Part shown: positions 1-9,931 of the stretch, piece by piece
How positions within the stretch are numbered: the first letter of the stretch is position 1
Layout of the letters: each line of letters starts with the position of its first letter
From: VGMD01 sp964552055
GTDB taxonomy: Bacteria > Chlamydiota > Chlamydiia > Chlamydiales > 2-12-FULL-49-11
Direction of reading: 5' to 3'
Assembly (NCBI GenBank): GCA_964552055.1
Contig: CAZKFL010000009.1
Coordinates: 1 to 51,552 of the forward strand
DNA length: 51,552 nucleotides
The notes under the pieces: generated by a model
Databases searched by the model: none
The model's input: the letters and a program-made list of their open reading frames with translations, nothing else
What the model was told of the DNA's origin: nothing
Program-made: the position numbers and the translations under genes

Positions 1-374
1 TTATCAGCGGGTCAGGAGATGTTACAAAGTCCGGAACTTCTACATTAACATTATCCGGAACAAACACTTATACAGGATCCACATCTATAACAGAGGGAAC
101 TTTAGCACTATCTGGAAGTGGAGTCATAAATAGTTCGTCATCAACAGTAATAGAAAGCGGAGCAATTGTTGATATCAGTGCAGTAACCACAAGCGCAACA
201 TTAAATACAGTGTCCGGAGCAGGTAATATTGTTATGGGCACAAAAGCCTTAACAGTGAATCAAGGCTCAGATCAGACATTATCTGGAATTATCAGCGGGT
301 CAGGAGATGTTACAAAGTCCGGAACTTCTACATTAACATTATCGGGAACAAACACTTATACAGGATCCACATCT
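1..374 (+). repeat. Near-identical 86-bp direct repeat in the passenger coding region
   Basis: Bases 1-86 and 289-374 are the same apart from one visible substitution (tccgg against tcggg). The offset is 288 bp, exactly 96 codons, so the repeat keeps frame and encodes the same PATR block twice. The more 3' PATR units match only at protein level. This points to recent in-frame expansion at the 5' side of the passenger. Confidence 0.9.
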
Positions 375-3300
375 GTTACGGTTGGTGTTTTGAAGGTCCA
401 AAATAGCTCAGCGCTTGGTGGCATTGCGGGAACTGTAACTGTTGCAGATTTTGCTCAACTTCAATTAGAAAATAATATCACAGTTGTCGCTAATCATTTA
501 TCGTTAAGTGGAAATGGAATAGGGGAAACAGGAGCTTTGTACAATACATCAGGTGCAAATAGTTATGCTGGTGCAATTACATTAGGTGGGCCAACAACAA
601 TTGGATCAAAAGGCGGAGGAACATTAATACTCGACGCTCTTGAAATCACAGGGTCGCAAGCTTTAACATTTGCAGGCGCTGGTACCACAATTGTTAATGG
701 TGTGATCGGAACGGGAACTGGAACAATAACAAAGAGTGGGACCGGAAAACTTACTTTAGCAGGAACAAATACATATAGTGGTACTACAAGTTTAAATGCT
801 GGTAGAATTACACTTGCAGCAAATGCTGGGCTTGGAACATCTGCTTTAACAATGGCAGCAAGTACTGAATTATCTATTGGATCAGGCGTTTCAGCTTCTA
901 ATAACATTACATTTAGTGGCGCTGAAACATTAGAGGTTTCTTCAGGAGAAACGGGAACCTTATCAGGAATTATTAGTGGAGTTGGTGGATCGTTTACTAA
1001 AACAGGCCCTGGTACACTTGTTCTCTCAGGAACAAATACTTATACAGGGGGTACATCAATAAGTGCAGGCCAGATAATTCTTGGTAATAGTAATGGTCTT
1101 GGAATAGGCGCCTTGTCCATGACAAATGGCAGCACCCTTATGTTAAATGATGGGATAGTGCTATCAAATATTGTGACAATTGCAGCAGCTGGTACGGGGA
1201 CTTTTTCTGTGCCCTCCGGAACGGCAACATTGGCTACCGCTACTGCAGCAACAAGTGGTATATTATCAAAAGCGGGTAGTGGAATTTTAGTTCTTAGCGG
1301 GAATAATCAGCATTCCGGTGGGACGAATTTAACCGCGGGACAGATTACTTTAGCAAATAATAACGGTCTTGGATCTGGAAGTTTATCACTGTCAGGCTCT
1401 ACAACACTAGCCTTAAATAGTGGAATTTCTGTAACTAACTCTATAGTTGCTAGTGGCACAAATGTGGTACAAGTGAGTTCTGGTACGGGTACTTTATTAG
1501 GCGCTGTTAGTGGTAGTGGTCTTTTGCAAAAAACAGGATCTGGAATACTAGTATTATCTAATTCAAATACTTATTCAGGAGGTACATCGATTTTAGCTGG
1601 CACATTGAGTATCAGTGATAACAGTAATTTAGGTAACACAAGTGGTGGTGTATTGATTAATGATGCCACTTTGCATAACACAGATACGATCACCTCGGCA
1701 AGAACTTATACTCTTACAAATGTGGCTACAATAGACACGGCAAGTCCATATACAATTTCGGGCGAGATAGTGAGCACTGGAAGTTTATTGAAGACTGGCT
1801 CAAGTACTTTGGAATTAACAGGATCTAATAGCTATTCTGGTGGTACAACAGTTACTGCAGGTACGCTTTTAGGAAATACAACAAGTTTAGAAGGTAGCAT
1901 CGCTAATAATGCTACGGTTACATTTAATCAAGCAAGTAGTGGAACATATGCGAGTGGAATGAGCGGTTCTGGCAATTTGACTAAAACAGGCATTGGTGAA
2001 CTTATATTTACCGGCAATAGTACCTCTTTTTCAGGCAACACTCAGATTCAGGCAGGCACATTTAAATTAAATGGATCAATTGGTGGAACAACAACTTTAA
2101 GTTCAGGCGCGATTATCAGTGGTTCTGGAACGTTTGGCAGTTTGATTAATTCAGGTACAGTGACTCCAGGAAATTCTATTGGAACGCTGCAGGTTATTGG
2201 TGATTATACGCAAAGTGCAGATGGTCTTTATACGGTTGAAATTGATTCAAGCGGAAATTCGGATAAAATTGCTGTTACGGGAACTGCGCATTTAAACGGT
2301 ACTGTAGGACTAACTGCAAATCCTGGATTGTATACTGCGGGGACAACTTTTGAAATCTTAACAGCCGCACTTGTAGATGGTACCTTTGCTCATTTAATTG
2401 AAAATGAAGAATTCGATTACAATCTTGTTTATACTTCTACAAATGTTAAAATTTATATTTCCCAGACAGGAGCTTTACTACCAGTTCCACTTTCTTCCCT
2501 CACAGGCAATGCAAAAAGTGTAGGGGATTACCTATTTGTTCCCGGTTTTGTTACTTTGAGCGTTGATTTATATAATGTTGAAACAACACTTTTAGGACTT
2601 TCACCAGCTCAATTTATTGCGGGCCTTACAAGTATAGCTCCTTCGCAAATAAGCGGACTTCCTATGCTAGAACTTGAAAATAACTCCCGAATGATTGAGA
2701 GCTATAAGGCAAGAATCCAAAAATATAAGTACCTTAATTGCTTAAATGGTAACGACACGAAAAAAGAGTTTAAAAGTGAAGTTTGGATTGATCCTATCGG
2801 ATTTGGTTACCTACAAAGAGGAATAGATGAGCAATACGGATTCCATGCAGATACTTACGGATTCAGCCTTGGCGGCCAAGGTAGAATACTTGATCAGTTT
2901 GTAATAGGCGGCGGCGGTAGCTACTCATATTCTCATGTACATTGGTTTGAAGATCAAGGTAGTGCCGATTCTAATGCCTTTTATTTTGGACCATTTTTTG
3001 CCTGGCAGCCTAAAAATTTCACACTTGAAACAGCCATGCTTGTCTCTGTTAATTTCTATGATGTAAACCGCAATATTGTTTTCCCAGGTCTTTTTAGGAC
3101 AGCAACTCATGATGAAACTGCCTGGAATCTCGTTAACAGTATCGATGCAGATTATCGAATTTGTGATCCTAAAAAGAATTTCTTCATTGATCCTTTTGTA
3201 AATCTTGTTTTTGTACAATCTTTTCATTCAAGTTTTACAGAAATGGGAGCCAGCAGCCTCAATCTTGACGTTAATAGTAAATATGCAGCTTTCTTTAGAT

Positions 3301-3617
3301 CAAATCTCGGCGTAAATCTTGGTAGAGAACTTTGTATTACACCGAACTTTGCACTAACACCAAGTATACTAGTTAGCTGGATGCAAACAGTCCAATTAAC
3401 GGATAAAGACTATACTGCAAAACTAGATGCTACAGTAATGCCCTATCCAAACTTTGCCGTATATGGTTACGACACAAACCCAAGTCAACTCAATGTAGGT
3501 GCCGGTTTAAGAGCCAAAGTTAAAGATCAAGGCATGATATCTGCCGGGTACTCAGCATCAATTGGACATCATAATATCGTCCAAGAGATCAGGCTTCAAT
3601 TAGAATGCGCCTTTTAA
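3..3617 (+). CDS. Autotransporter with PATR passenger repeats and C-terminal beta-barrel (5' truncated by window edge)
   Basis: The frame is open from the window edge, so the start and signal peptide are not visible; about 1204 codons are present. An internal GTG at 210 is not the real start because the frame and its repeats continue upstream. The passenger holds eight or more passenger-associated transport repeats of the form KsGtGtLtLsGtNtYtGgT, each followed by a strand-rich Gly/Ser/Thr spacer. A stalk-like segment around 2100-2370 carries the typical SGTVTPGNSIGTL pattern. The last ~300 residues form an autotransporter beta-barrel (PF03797-like) ending in Phe. By family knowledge this is a type V secreted surface protein, with the passenger outside the outer membrane. 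I see no GGAI/FxxN motifs of classical chlamydial Pmps. The passenger ligand is unknown. Confidence 0.9.
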   Translation: MSGSGDVTKSGTSTLTLSGTNTYTGSTSITEGTLALSGSGVINSSSSTVIESGAIVDISAVTTSATLNTVSGAGNIVMGTKALTVNQGSDQTLSGIISGSGDVTKSGTSTLTLSGTNTYTGSTSVTVGVLKVQNSSALGGIAGTVTVADFAQLQLENNITVVANHLSLSGNGIGETGALYNTSGANSYAGAITLGGPTTIGSKGGGTLILDALEITGSQALTFAGAGTTIVNGVIGTGTGTITKSGTGKLTLAGTNTYSGTTSLNAGRITLAANAGLGTSALTMAASTELSIGSGVSASNNITFSGAETLEVSSGETGTLSGIISGVGGSFTKTGPGTLVLSGTNTYTGGTSISAGQIILGNSNGLGIGALSMTNGSTLMLNDGIVLSNIVTIAAAGTGTFSVPSGTATLATATAATSGILSKAGSGILVLSGNNQHSGGTNLTAGQITLANNNGLGSGSLSLSGSTTLALNSGISVTNSIVASGTNVVQVSSGTGTLLGAVSGSGLLQKTGSGILVLSNSNTYSGGTSILAGTLSISDNSNLGNTSGGVLINDATLHNTDTITSARTYTLTNVATIDTASPYTISGEIVSTGSLLKTGSSTLELTGSNSYSGGTTVTAGTLLGNTTSLEGSIANNATVTFNQASSGTYASGMSGSGNLTKTGIGELIFTGNSTSFSGNTQIQAGTFKLNGSIGGTTTLSSGAIISGSGTFGSLINSGTVTPGNSIGTLQVIGDYTQSADGLYTVEIDSSGNSDKIAVTGTAHLNGTVGLTANPGLYTAGTTFEILTAALVDGTFAHLIENEEFDYNLVYTSTNVKIYISQTGALLPVPLSSLTGNAKSVGDYLFVPGFVTLSVDLYNVETTLLGLSPAQFIAGLTSIAPSQISGLPMLELENNSRMIESYKARIQKYKYLNCLNGNDTKKEFKSEVWIDPIGFGYLQRGIDEQYGFHADTYGFSLGGQGRILDQFVIGGGGSYSYSHVHWFEDQGSADSNAFYFGPFFAWQPKNFTLETAMLVSVNFYDVNRNIVFPGLFRTATHDETAWNLVNSIDADYRICDPKKNFFIDPFVNLVFVQSFHSSFTEMGASSLNLDVNSKYAAFFRSNLGVNLGRELCITPNFALTPSILVSWMQTVQLTDKDYTAKLDATVMPYPNFAVYGYDTNPSQLNVGAGLRAKVKDQGMISAGYSASIGHHNIVQEIRLQLECAF

Positions 3618-3848
3618 CCCGGTCGCTATTTATAGTGTTTTAAATTTAATACTTGCCTCAAGCTCATTTTTATCTTTTCATCCGGTTGCATCGGGCTTGT
3701 AAAAACAAGGTACGGTTTCAGCGCCACATTCGCTTGATAAAAATCTAAAGCAATCTTTTAACCAATATGAAATTTTCAGTTTAAATAACTATAATAGAAC
3801 GGCTTTAATGCGACCGCGTATTCGTCCACAAAAAGGTTGCAATTTCAG

Positions 3849-3887
3849 TCTCGAGTAGAAGTAACCGTAACTGACCCCGTAAGCGTA
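3849..3887 (+). repeat. Dispersed repeat fragment in the 3618-3944 intergenic region
   Basis: The 327-bp stretch 3618-3944 contains no convincing gene. Within it, 3849-3887 (tctcgagtagaagtaaccg, continuing to gtaagcgta) is an inverted, slightly diverged copy of 50519-50557, which belongs to a palindromic element near the right end of the window. Only one arm is recognisable here, so this looks like a degraded or partial copy. The rest of the stretch shows no clear promoter or terminator. Confidence 0.7.
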
Positions 3888-3944
3888 GGTGATTCAGACA
3901 TACTTGCTCTTCCTAAAAGGAACCTAAACCAGTGGGGCGGCTTT

Positions 3945-5177
3945 TTAGCATTCCGCTTCTTCATCTGAAAATGGGTCAAATCCTAAATCAGTTATTAATT
4001 TTTCCTTTTGGAGTGCAATTGCTTCTGGATACTTTAGCGAAGCTGCTTCTTCTAAATATGAAGGTAATCCAGTATCTAGATATTTAAGAAAAATAGCACG
4101 AGGATGATTGTGTTTTTTAACAATTTCATTTATATATTCTTTTGCATATAAATATTTACTTCTGCTAAAGCATTCTAGTGCAGTGGTTAGATTATCAAAT
4201 ATTTTATATTGTCGAATCCCGAATGCTACAAATTTTAAAGGGTTTTCATCTGGGATGTCAGTAGTATCAGGATTTGTAAAGTATAAGAGTACCTGCCCAA
4301 GTACATTTCCGCTAGAAGCTAAATCTCGAATTTGATCCATAAAAGGAGCAAAGCAATCTGCTTCATTCTTCAGGATAAAGATTACATCATCTAAAATTTC
4401 TTTTACTTCCGTTGAATACTGAAAATAATCTGGATGATCTTTAATAAAATTTACTGTTAAGTAGGCAACAGCTTGCGGAGAAAATGTTTTAAACAGTTCA
4501 GAAATTCCAGGAGCTCTGTCTCCCCTGCAACAGTTTAAAAACATTAGATGACGGAGGTGCTTAATTCTTTCATCAATGTCAACTAATCCTGTTGTAATGA
4601 CAACTTCTCTTAGCATGCGCGGTTCTGATGCATTATAAAAGTCGCAATAAATATGAGTCTCAGGAGGTGGTCTACAAGCATAGAGTCCTCCATTATGAAA
4701 TATTTCAGAAGACAAAATATTCGCGTAAGGCATTCTTCTTTTGAACGAGGGAGCAAGCACCTCTGAGCTTTTGCAAATGTCTAGCACAATTGCTCCTTCG
4801 GGATTTAATTGCGCCAATGCTAGTCTTTCAATTTTTTCTGCTGTAAGATAACCCCTTTCGAATATAATTCCTGCTCCACCACACGCAGCAATGATTAATA
4901 ATTGAATTTTTCGATCTCCCAGGGGAATCTCGCTAAGTGATTTATCAATATCTCCATCCGCTGAGATCACATGATACACATTGTATTTTCCCTGAATAAT
5001 CAAACTTTCATACATTAGATGAACTCGTTCTTTGCAATCACCTCTTCCCTCTGCAATTTCCTTAGAGCTAACAATAACTGCTACGCGACTTGGATCAGGG
5101 AGACTTTTACAGGCAAAAAAAAGAAAACCATCAAGATAGGGAAGATTATTAAATAATTTGATTGGATTTAGAGACAT
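3945..5177 (-). CDS. Caspase/CHAT-like fold protein with helical repeats, probable lost catalytic His
   Basis: 410 residues. I do not recognise a named family. The first ~140 residues have the alternating strand pattern of caspase/CHAT-type cysteine peptidases: a hydrophobic strand IQLLIIAACGG (91-101) where these enzymes carry the catalytic His, then a second strand IVLDICKSSE (130-139) with Cys135 where the catalytic Cys sits. The residue after IIAA is Cys99 (TGT), not His, so the dyad appears broken. The rest is helical and Sel1/TPR-like. The protein at 29450-30985 has the same architecture and keeps a His. The start is supported by an aaagga Shine-Dalgarno sequence 4 nt before ATG. An AT-rich upstream region 5178-5267 has several TATAAT-like hexamers. 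A role as a secreted effector or inactive partner is inference. Confidence 0.5.
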   Translation of the reverse strand: MSLNPIKLFNNLPYLDGFLFFACKSLPDPSRVAVIVSSKEIAEGRGDCKERVHLMYESLIIQGKYNVYHVISADGDIDKSLSEIPLGDRKIQLLIIAACGGAGIIFERGYLTAEKIERLALAQLNPEGAIVLDICKSSEVLAPSFKRRMPYANILSSEIFHNGGLYACRPPPETHIYCDFYNASEPRMLREVVITTGLVDIDERIKHLRHLMFLNCCRGDRAPGISELFKTFSPQAVAYLTVNFIKDHPDYFQYSTEVKEILDDVIFILKNEADCFAPFMDQIRDLASSGNVLGQVLLYFTNPDTTDIPDENPLKFVAFGIRQYKIFDNLTTALECFSRSKYLYAKEYINEIVKKHNHPRAIFLKYLDTGLPSYLEEAASLKYPEAIALQKEKLITDLGFDPFSDEEAEC

Positions 5178-5267
5178 GTAATCCTTTGATTAGATTGATA
5201 GTCAGATTTAAATAAATAATTTATTATAGCAATTATAACACTATAATTAATAAATAGCGTTAGAAAT

Positions 5268-6641
5268 TTAGTCTATGATAGCTTTATCGTGCTTGGTAAA
5301 GCGATAGAGGAGAATCGGGATTAGCGTTGCTGGGACGCCAAGATAGAAGGAGATACGAAGACTTGGGCTGAAGACTACCACAAGAAGGCAGGCGATTTGA
5401 AGCCAGATTGCAAGTATGGTGAGGTAGGGGAACAAACCGATTTTATAGATGAGTTTTGGGGGATTTTCCATGGCACTGATTTTCCTTCGGAAGCGGAGCT
5501 GGGACCAGCAAATAGAGATCCAACAGACGGATCCTGTAAATCCTGAAATAGCAAGCAGGTTTGCGTAGAGTGTGGTTGAATGGAAGAAAGATGAGCTGAT
5601 AAGTAGGGTCCAGATGCAGACAATTGTTAAAAGTACGCAATAGATGGGTATGCCGTGAGAGGTGATTTTACGTAAGATTTTGGGACCCATATTATGAATG
5701 GCTAGGCCATGAAGGGATCTAATCGCCGCATAAAGGCCGCTGTTTGCGCAGGAAAGGGCGCCAGCGATGATCATAAAGTTAAAGAAGTGTGCGTACGAAG
5801 TAAGACCGTATTTTTGTAGCGCAAGAGCAAAGACGCTGCCGGAAAGGCTTGCTGATTGCCAGGGAAGAATTACGGCTAGTAGAAAAGTCGGTATTAGGTA
5901 AAGGCCAATGATTCTGTAACTTATTGTCCTTAAGGCGCTTGGTATGCTTTTCAAGGGGTCTTCTGACTCAGCAGCTGCAAGGCCTATAATTTCAGACCCT
6001 TGAAAATTAGAGAGTAAGATGACCATATTCATAAATAAAATGGCATATCCATTTGGAAAAAACCCTCCATCATGTATAAGATATTCAGTACCAACACCTT
6101 TTGGCAATCCATCAGGAATTAGACCAAATACAATTGCGATAGCTAACACGGAAAAGCTAATCAGTAGAAATAGCTTAATTAAAGAGAGCCAAAATTCCAG
6201 TTCTCCAAATACAGTTACGTGTGACAGGTTGATCAAAGTAATCAGAATTCCAAAAAGAATAGACCAAAGATACACAGGTATTTCGGGCATATAGGCATGC
6301 ATGATAATTCCGCCAGCAATGCACTCAGAAGGGATATAGACAATCCAGCTGATCCAATATGACCACCCCACTCCACATGCCCACGAAGGGGAAATATATT
6401 TGGCTGAATAGCTTATAAAAGAGCCGTGCATAGGATCGGCTGTCGATAGCTCAGCTAAGCATGCCATCGTTAAGAACATGATTAACCCGCCTAATATATA
6501 TGCTAGGCAAGCAGCAGGTCCTATCTGGTTTAGAACATAACCAGTTCCTAAAAAATAAGATGAGCCAATAATACCGCCCAAAGCAATTAGGCTAATATGC
6601 CTTTTTTTTAGCCCCTTGTGTAGTCCTCTTTCCTCATCCAT
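5268..6641 (-). CDS. APC-superfamily amino-acid permease (AAT family)
   Basis: 457 residues from ATG 6641; a GTG four codons upstream (6653) is also possible, and neither start has a strong Shine-Dalgarno sequence. The N-terminus has the hallmark GLKKRHISLIALGGIIGSSY of AAT-type permeases, where the first helix is unwound at the Gly-rich stretch that contacts the substrate backbone. About 12 hydrophobic segments follow, the usual length for the family. These are inner-membrane, proton-coupled amino-acid importers; the substrate cannot be read from sequence. The gene stands alone: the gene upstream at 6801 is divergent and the gene downstream is separated by 90 bp. A second, distantly related APC transporter lies at 44097-45482. 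Confidence 0.9.
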   Translation of the reverse strand: MDEERGLHKGLKKRHISLIALGGIIGSSYFLGTGYVLNQIGPAACLAYILGGLIMFLTMACLAELSTADPMHGSFISYSAKYISPSWACGVGWSYWISWIVYIPSECIAGGIIMHAYMPEIPVYLWSILFGILITLINLSHVTVFGELEFWLSLIKLFLLISFSVLAIAIVFGLIPDGLPKGVGTEYLIHDGGFFPNGYAILFMNMVILLSNFQGSEIIGLAAAESEDPLKSIPSALRTISYRIIGLYLIPTFLLAVILPWQSASLSGSVFALALQKYGLTSYAHFFNFMIIAGALSCANSGLYAAIRSLHGLAIHNMGPKILRKITSHGIPIYCVLLTIVCIWTLLISSSFFHSTTLYANLLAISGFTGSVCWISICWSQLRFRRKISAMENPPKLIYKIGLFPYLTILAIWLQIACLLVVVFSPSLRISFYLGVPATLIPILLYRFTKHDKAIID

Positions 6642-6745
6642 ATAATTAACCACTAGAGTAACAACACTAATTGTGCAAGATAAAATTTTAATTAATTAAC
6701 TTGCTGGATATTAAGTTGTTATACATATCTGGTTTTTGTAAACAA

Positions 6746-6774
6746 TTGATTTTAAATATATAATTTGATATGAT
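6746..6774 (+). promoter_or_regulatory. Sigma70-type promoter of the 6801 gene
   Basis: TTGATT, a 17-bp spacer, then TATGAT. Initiation near 6781 would leave a leader of about 20 nt that contains the gagg Shine-Dalgarno sequence at 6791-6794. Confidence 0.6.
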
Positions 6775-6800
6775 TATCAGATAAACAAAATGAGGTTATT

Positions 6801-7898
6801 ATGGAATCAGTTATATCAGTGGCTAGTCCAGGGACTGTCGGATCTGCAAGCCTACCAGAGAAAGCCGGTAATTCGCACCATAAGATGCCTGAGTGTATTA
6901 GAAATATTTTTCAAGCAATTGCGAGATTATTTGCTAGACTTATTCCATCTAGGAAAAGAGAGACACCCCCCATACCCACTATTATACCTCCGGCTGAAGT
7001 TAAAGCTCAGCGATCAGAGGAAGAAATAGCTAAAAATAAAGCTCTATTACAGAGTTTAAATGCATACAAAGCTCTACAAGCTAAAACCCCTATTATTGAT
7101 GCTGAATTAGTAGATCTTGAAAGTAATACTCTTCAATTCATGGTTGGTATTTTTTTTGGTGAACGAACTGAAGTTGTTACAGCTAGAGAAAAAAAAGATA
7201 AAAATAACCTATGCATTGAAGCTGCTCAAAAAGCTATTTGTGACCTTCAGGCAAATTTTGATTTTTCCCAAATTGATGTTGAAATACATAGGTTAGAACA
7301 ATTCATGTTGGAAGTTACGCCTCCTAATCCTGCTGTAGTCGATTTGCCCGAAATAATAGATACTCGTCTTGAATTTGCGAAGTTTCTTACTACGTTGACC
7401 GATAAAAATCTAGGGATGGCTGTAGCAATATTTAATAGTTTATTGAAGCACCATGGTGATGATATAGTATCGAAGTTCACCATTGACGGTAGTAGGTACA
7501 CACTAGAGCTAAAAAATGAGATTGTTGTCTTTATTAAAGATGCTGAGGATACTGTTGAGGGGGCCCTTGTAAGATTTGGCCCTAAAATAGTAGGTGAGTT
7601 GGGTGGGGATAAAATTACATTTGCTGAGGGTGTGAAAGTACAGGCTAAAGTGACAATTGGCTATGGTTGGGTCTCACGAAATCTGTTTGTTGAGCCAACT
7701 GTAAAAGATTACTCCTTTAATCAAGAGCGTCACATGGTTCGAATTACCGCATATGGTCAATTAGCTGGTATAGGAAAATCAGATACAAAAGAACGTGGGG
7801 TAGCGCAAATGTGTGATGATTTTTCTAGGAGTGAAATTGCTGGTCAGAATAATACTTATGATGAAATGGTTCGACGTAGCCTTGTAAGTACTGAATAG
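6801..7898 (+). CDS. Hypothetical protein, soluble, N-terminal Pro-rich linker
   Basis: 365 residues; I do not recognise a family. The ATG is well placed 6 nt after gagg. There is no signal peptide. Residues 25-50 form a short basic amphipathic stretch (RNIFQAIARLFARLIPSRKR), then a Pro-rich linker with PIPTIIPP, then a mainly helical charged region to ~200, and a more strand-like C-terminal third with Gly-rich turns. A basic amphipathic helix followed by a flexible linker would suit a secreted or membrane-associated protein, but that is inference. The 3' end overlaps the convergent gene at 7856-8656 by 43 bp, so the two transcripts are antisense over their ends and share no terminator. Confidence 0.75.
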   Translation: MESVISVASPGTVGSASLPEKAGNSHHKMPECIRNIFQAIARLFARLIPSRKRETPPIPTIIPPAEVKAQRSEEEIAKNKALLQSLNAYKALQAKTPIIDAELVDLESNTLQFMVGIFFGERTEVVTAREKKDKNNLCIEAAQKAICDLQANFDFSQIDVEIHRLEQFMLEVTPPNPAVVDLPEIIDTRLEFAKFLTTLTDKNLGMAVAIFNSLLKHHGDDIVSKFTIDGSRYTLELKNEIVVFIKDAEDTVEGALVRFGPKIVGELGGDKITFAEGVKVQAKVTIGYGWVSRNLFVEPTVKDYSFNQERHMVRITAYGQLAGIGKSDTKERGVAQMCDDFSRSEIAGQNNTYDEMVRRSLVSTE

Positions 7899-8656
7899 CC
7901 AAGTTTGAAGAGGTAGGTAAAGCCTGGGGCTTGTAAAAGGATTGCAATCCCTGGGAGGTCGGTTCTTGCAAAGAGGGCTGAGATGGTTTCTGTTCCTGTA
8001 AGTACTTTGTTATTTTCGTCGATAGCGTGGATTGTCTCCATAGCCTTTTTATAATTAATTACTTCTGTGTGCTGCTTTATATCTTCTTCTGAGGAGCAAC
8101 TTGCGTAACACACTTCACCTGTTTGATTTCTTTTTTTGATTTCTTCCATTGTACCTGAACAAAAGGAGCACTGTTTATCAAAAAAGACAGTGAGGAGTTT
8201 TTTGATCTCTTCAGGATTTGTATATTTTTCAAATAAGATCAAGAGCTTTCTATTGAGAAGAACAAGTAGTGTTAAAGAGATACTCCAGGCAAAAAAGGCA
8301 ATAGGAAGGATTTTGGGGAGTGTAAAAATAAGTCCAAGTGTACCACCAAGTAGGAAGGTGAGATCTAAATGGTTGTTTAGTAGAGATAAGGAAGAGTTGA
8401 GTGTTAGTCCTAACATCCAAAAAATGAGCGCCGTAGAAAGTGGTATCCCCAGAAATACCTGAAGGAGAGTAAATAGGAGTGCATAAAAAGAAAGAGGCGC
8501 GCAAGTAAGAAAGCTTTGCTTATCCAGCTTATAAAAAAGGGCAATCTGAAGGAGGGTATAAAGAACTGTAGTGATTAAGGGGAAATAGCCTAAACAAATA
8601 GTAGTTGAGGCTGATACGAAAAGAGCGGCATTAATTATGGCTGATTTTTTTTTCAT
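7856..8656 (-). CDS. DCC-type (DUF393) thiol-disulfide oxidoreductase domain fused to a membrane domain
   Basis: 266 residues. Residues 1-140 contain about five hydrophobic segments. The C-terminal part starts with VFFDKQCSFC (157-166), the DxxCxxC signature of the DCC family (Asp160, Cys163, Cys166). It ends with the family-typical tail of a helix rich in Tyr and Arg (FKLGYSVLTRLRR). DCC proteins have a thioredoxin-like fold and are presumed redox enzymes; most are ~130 residues and soluble, so the membrane fusion is less common. Additional cysteines at ~183 and ~187 lie beyond the motif. The gene is divergent from pepT across 60 bp and convergent with, and overlapping, the 6801 gene. Confidence 0.75.
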   Translation of the reverse strand: MKKKSAIINAALFVSASTTICLGYFPLITTVLYTLLQIALFYKLDKQSFLTCAPLSFYALLFTLLQVFLGIPLSTALIFWMLGLTLNSSLSLLNNHLDLTFLLGGTLGLIFTLPKILPIAFFAWSISLTLLVLLNRKLLILFEKYTNPEEIKKLLTVFFDKQCSFCSGTMEEIKKRNQTGEVCYASCSSEEDIKQHTEVINYKKAMETIHAIDENNKVLTGTETISALFARTDLPGIAILLQAPGFTYLFKLGYSVLTRLRRTISS

Positions 8657-8716
8657 TTTTTAATTTAATTATTTTATTTTTATGCTACCATTTTATGAGA
8701 TTAGAGGTGAGAAAAA

Positions 8717-9931
8717 ATGGATAAAGTTGACTTATTAGAAAGATTTTTGCGGTATGTGCAAATTGATACGGAAAGTGATGCGTCATCGCCAACTTGCCCA
8801 AGTACCGATAAACAATGGAATTTGATCTATTTTTTAGAACGGGAACTTAAAGAGTTAGGAATAAAAGATGTGCACGTAACTGAATTCGGATATGTACTTG
8901 CAACTCTTCCAAGCAACTCAAAGAAAAAGGTTCCCCAAATAGCTTTTTTTGCGCATGTTGATACAGCTGATGCATGCAGAGGTGGAGCAAAACCAATTGT
9001 CCACAGAAATTATGATGGAAGGCCAATTATACTTCCAGACGACCCCACCCAAGTTTTGTCACCGGAAAATATCCCCTTATTAAAAGAGAAGATTGGTGAA
9101 GATATTATCACTGCATCAGGCGCTACGCTCCTTGGCGCTGATGATAAGGCAGGCGTTGCAATTATTATGAGTATGGTAAGGCACCTAATCAATCACCCTG
9201 AAATACTTCATGGTCCCATTCGAATCTGCTTTAATCCAGATGAAGAGATTGGACGTGGGATGGATAAGATAGAGTTAACAGAGCTCAATGCTGAATATGC
9301 TTATACACTTGATTCTGAACATGTTGGTCAAATTGATTTCGAAACTTTTAGCGCAGATCAGGCAGTGATTGAAATAGATGGGACTGCCGCGCATCCAGGT
9401 TCTGCAAAAGGGCTACTTGTCAATGCACTTAGACTTGCAACAGATGTAATTCAAAAACTGCCCAAAGGAATTTTTCCAGAAGATGTTGAAGGGCGAGAGG
9501 GATTTATTCACCCCCTTGAAATCAACGGAACAGCAGAAAAAGCAACCATACGATTTATCTTACGTGATTTTGAGTTAGACGGCTTATCTGAAAAAAGAAG
9601 GGTTCTTCAAGCAATTGTAGATGAAATAGGTCCCAAAGCAAAGTTAACTATAAAACCCCAATATCGAAACATGCGCTACTGGCTTGAAAAAGACATGAAG
9701 CCCGTTGAATATGCAAGAGAAGCGATAAAAAGGGCTGGTCTAAAAGTGTATTCCGAACCTGTGCGAGGGGGCACCGATGGGTCAAGACTAACCGAAAGAG
9801 GGCTGCTTACCCCCAATATTTTTACCGGTTTTCATAATATTCACAGCCCACTAGAATGGGTGAGTCTTCAAGATATGGCACTATCTGTAAAAACCCTAAT
9901 TCATCTTGTTCAAGTTTGGGAAGAGTCTTAG
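8717..9931 (+). CDS. pepT: Peptidase T (tripeptide aminopeptidase)
   Basis: 404 residues, the normal length for M20B peptidases. The di-zinc site can be read directly: His80 and Asp82 (AHVDTAD), Asp142 (GADDKAG), Glu176/Glu177 (NPDEEIG), Asp199 (TLDSEH) and a late His in GFHNIHSP. The lid domain sits in between with HPGSAKG. The enzyme removes N-terminal residues from tripeptides in the cytoplasm, which suits a bacterium importing host peptides. The start has a strong gaggtgag Shine-Dalgarno sequence. The stop codon lies inside the start of a dispersed repeat (9927 onwards). Confidence 0.96.
   Translation: MDKVDLLERFLRYVQIDTESDASSPTCPSTDKQWNLIYFLERELKELGIKDVHVTEFGYVLATLPSNSKKKVPQIAFFAHVDTADACRGGAKPIVHRNYDGRPIILPDDPTQVLSPENIPLLKEKIGEDIITASGATLLGADDKAGVAIIMSMVRHLINHPEILHGPIRICFNPDEEIGRGMDKIELTELNAEYAYTLDSEHVGQIDFETFSADQAVIEIDGTAAHPGSAKGLLVNALRLATDVIQKLPKGIFPEDVEGREGFIHPLEINGTAEKATIRFILRDFELDGLSEKRRVLQAIVDEIGPKAKLTIKPQYRNMRYWLEKDMKPVEYAREAIKRAGLKVYSEPVRGGTDGSRLTERGLLTPNIFTGFHNIHSPLEWVSLQDMALSVKTLIHLVQVWEES

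Noticed and set aside
210..212. GTG at 210 as the autotransporter start
   Set aside because: The open frame and a PATR unit continue upstream to the window edge and no signal peptide follows the GTG.
1..2100. Repetitive Thr/Gly/Ser-rich DNA resembling an array of spaced repeats (CRISPR-like)
   Set aside because: The repeats are in frame, encode PATR units of an autotransporter passenger and have no constant-length repeats with unique spacers.
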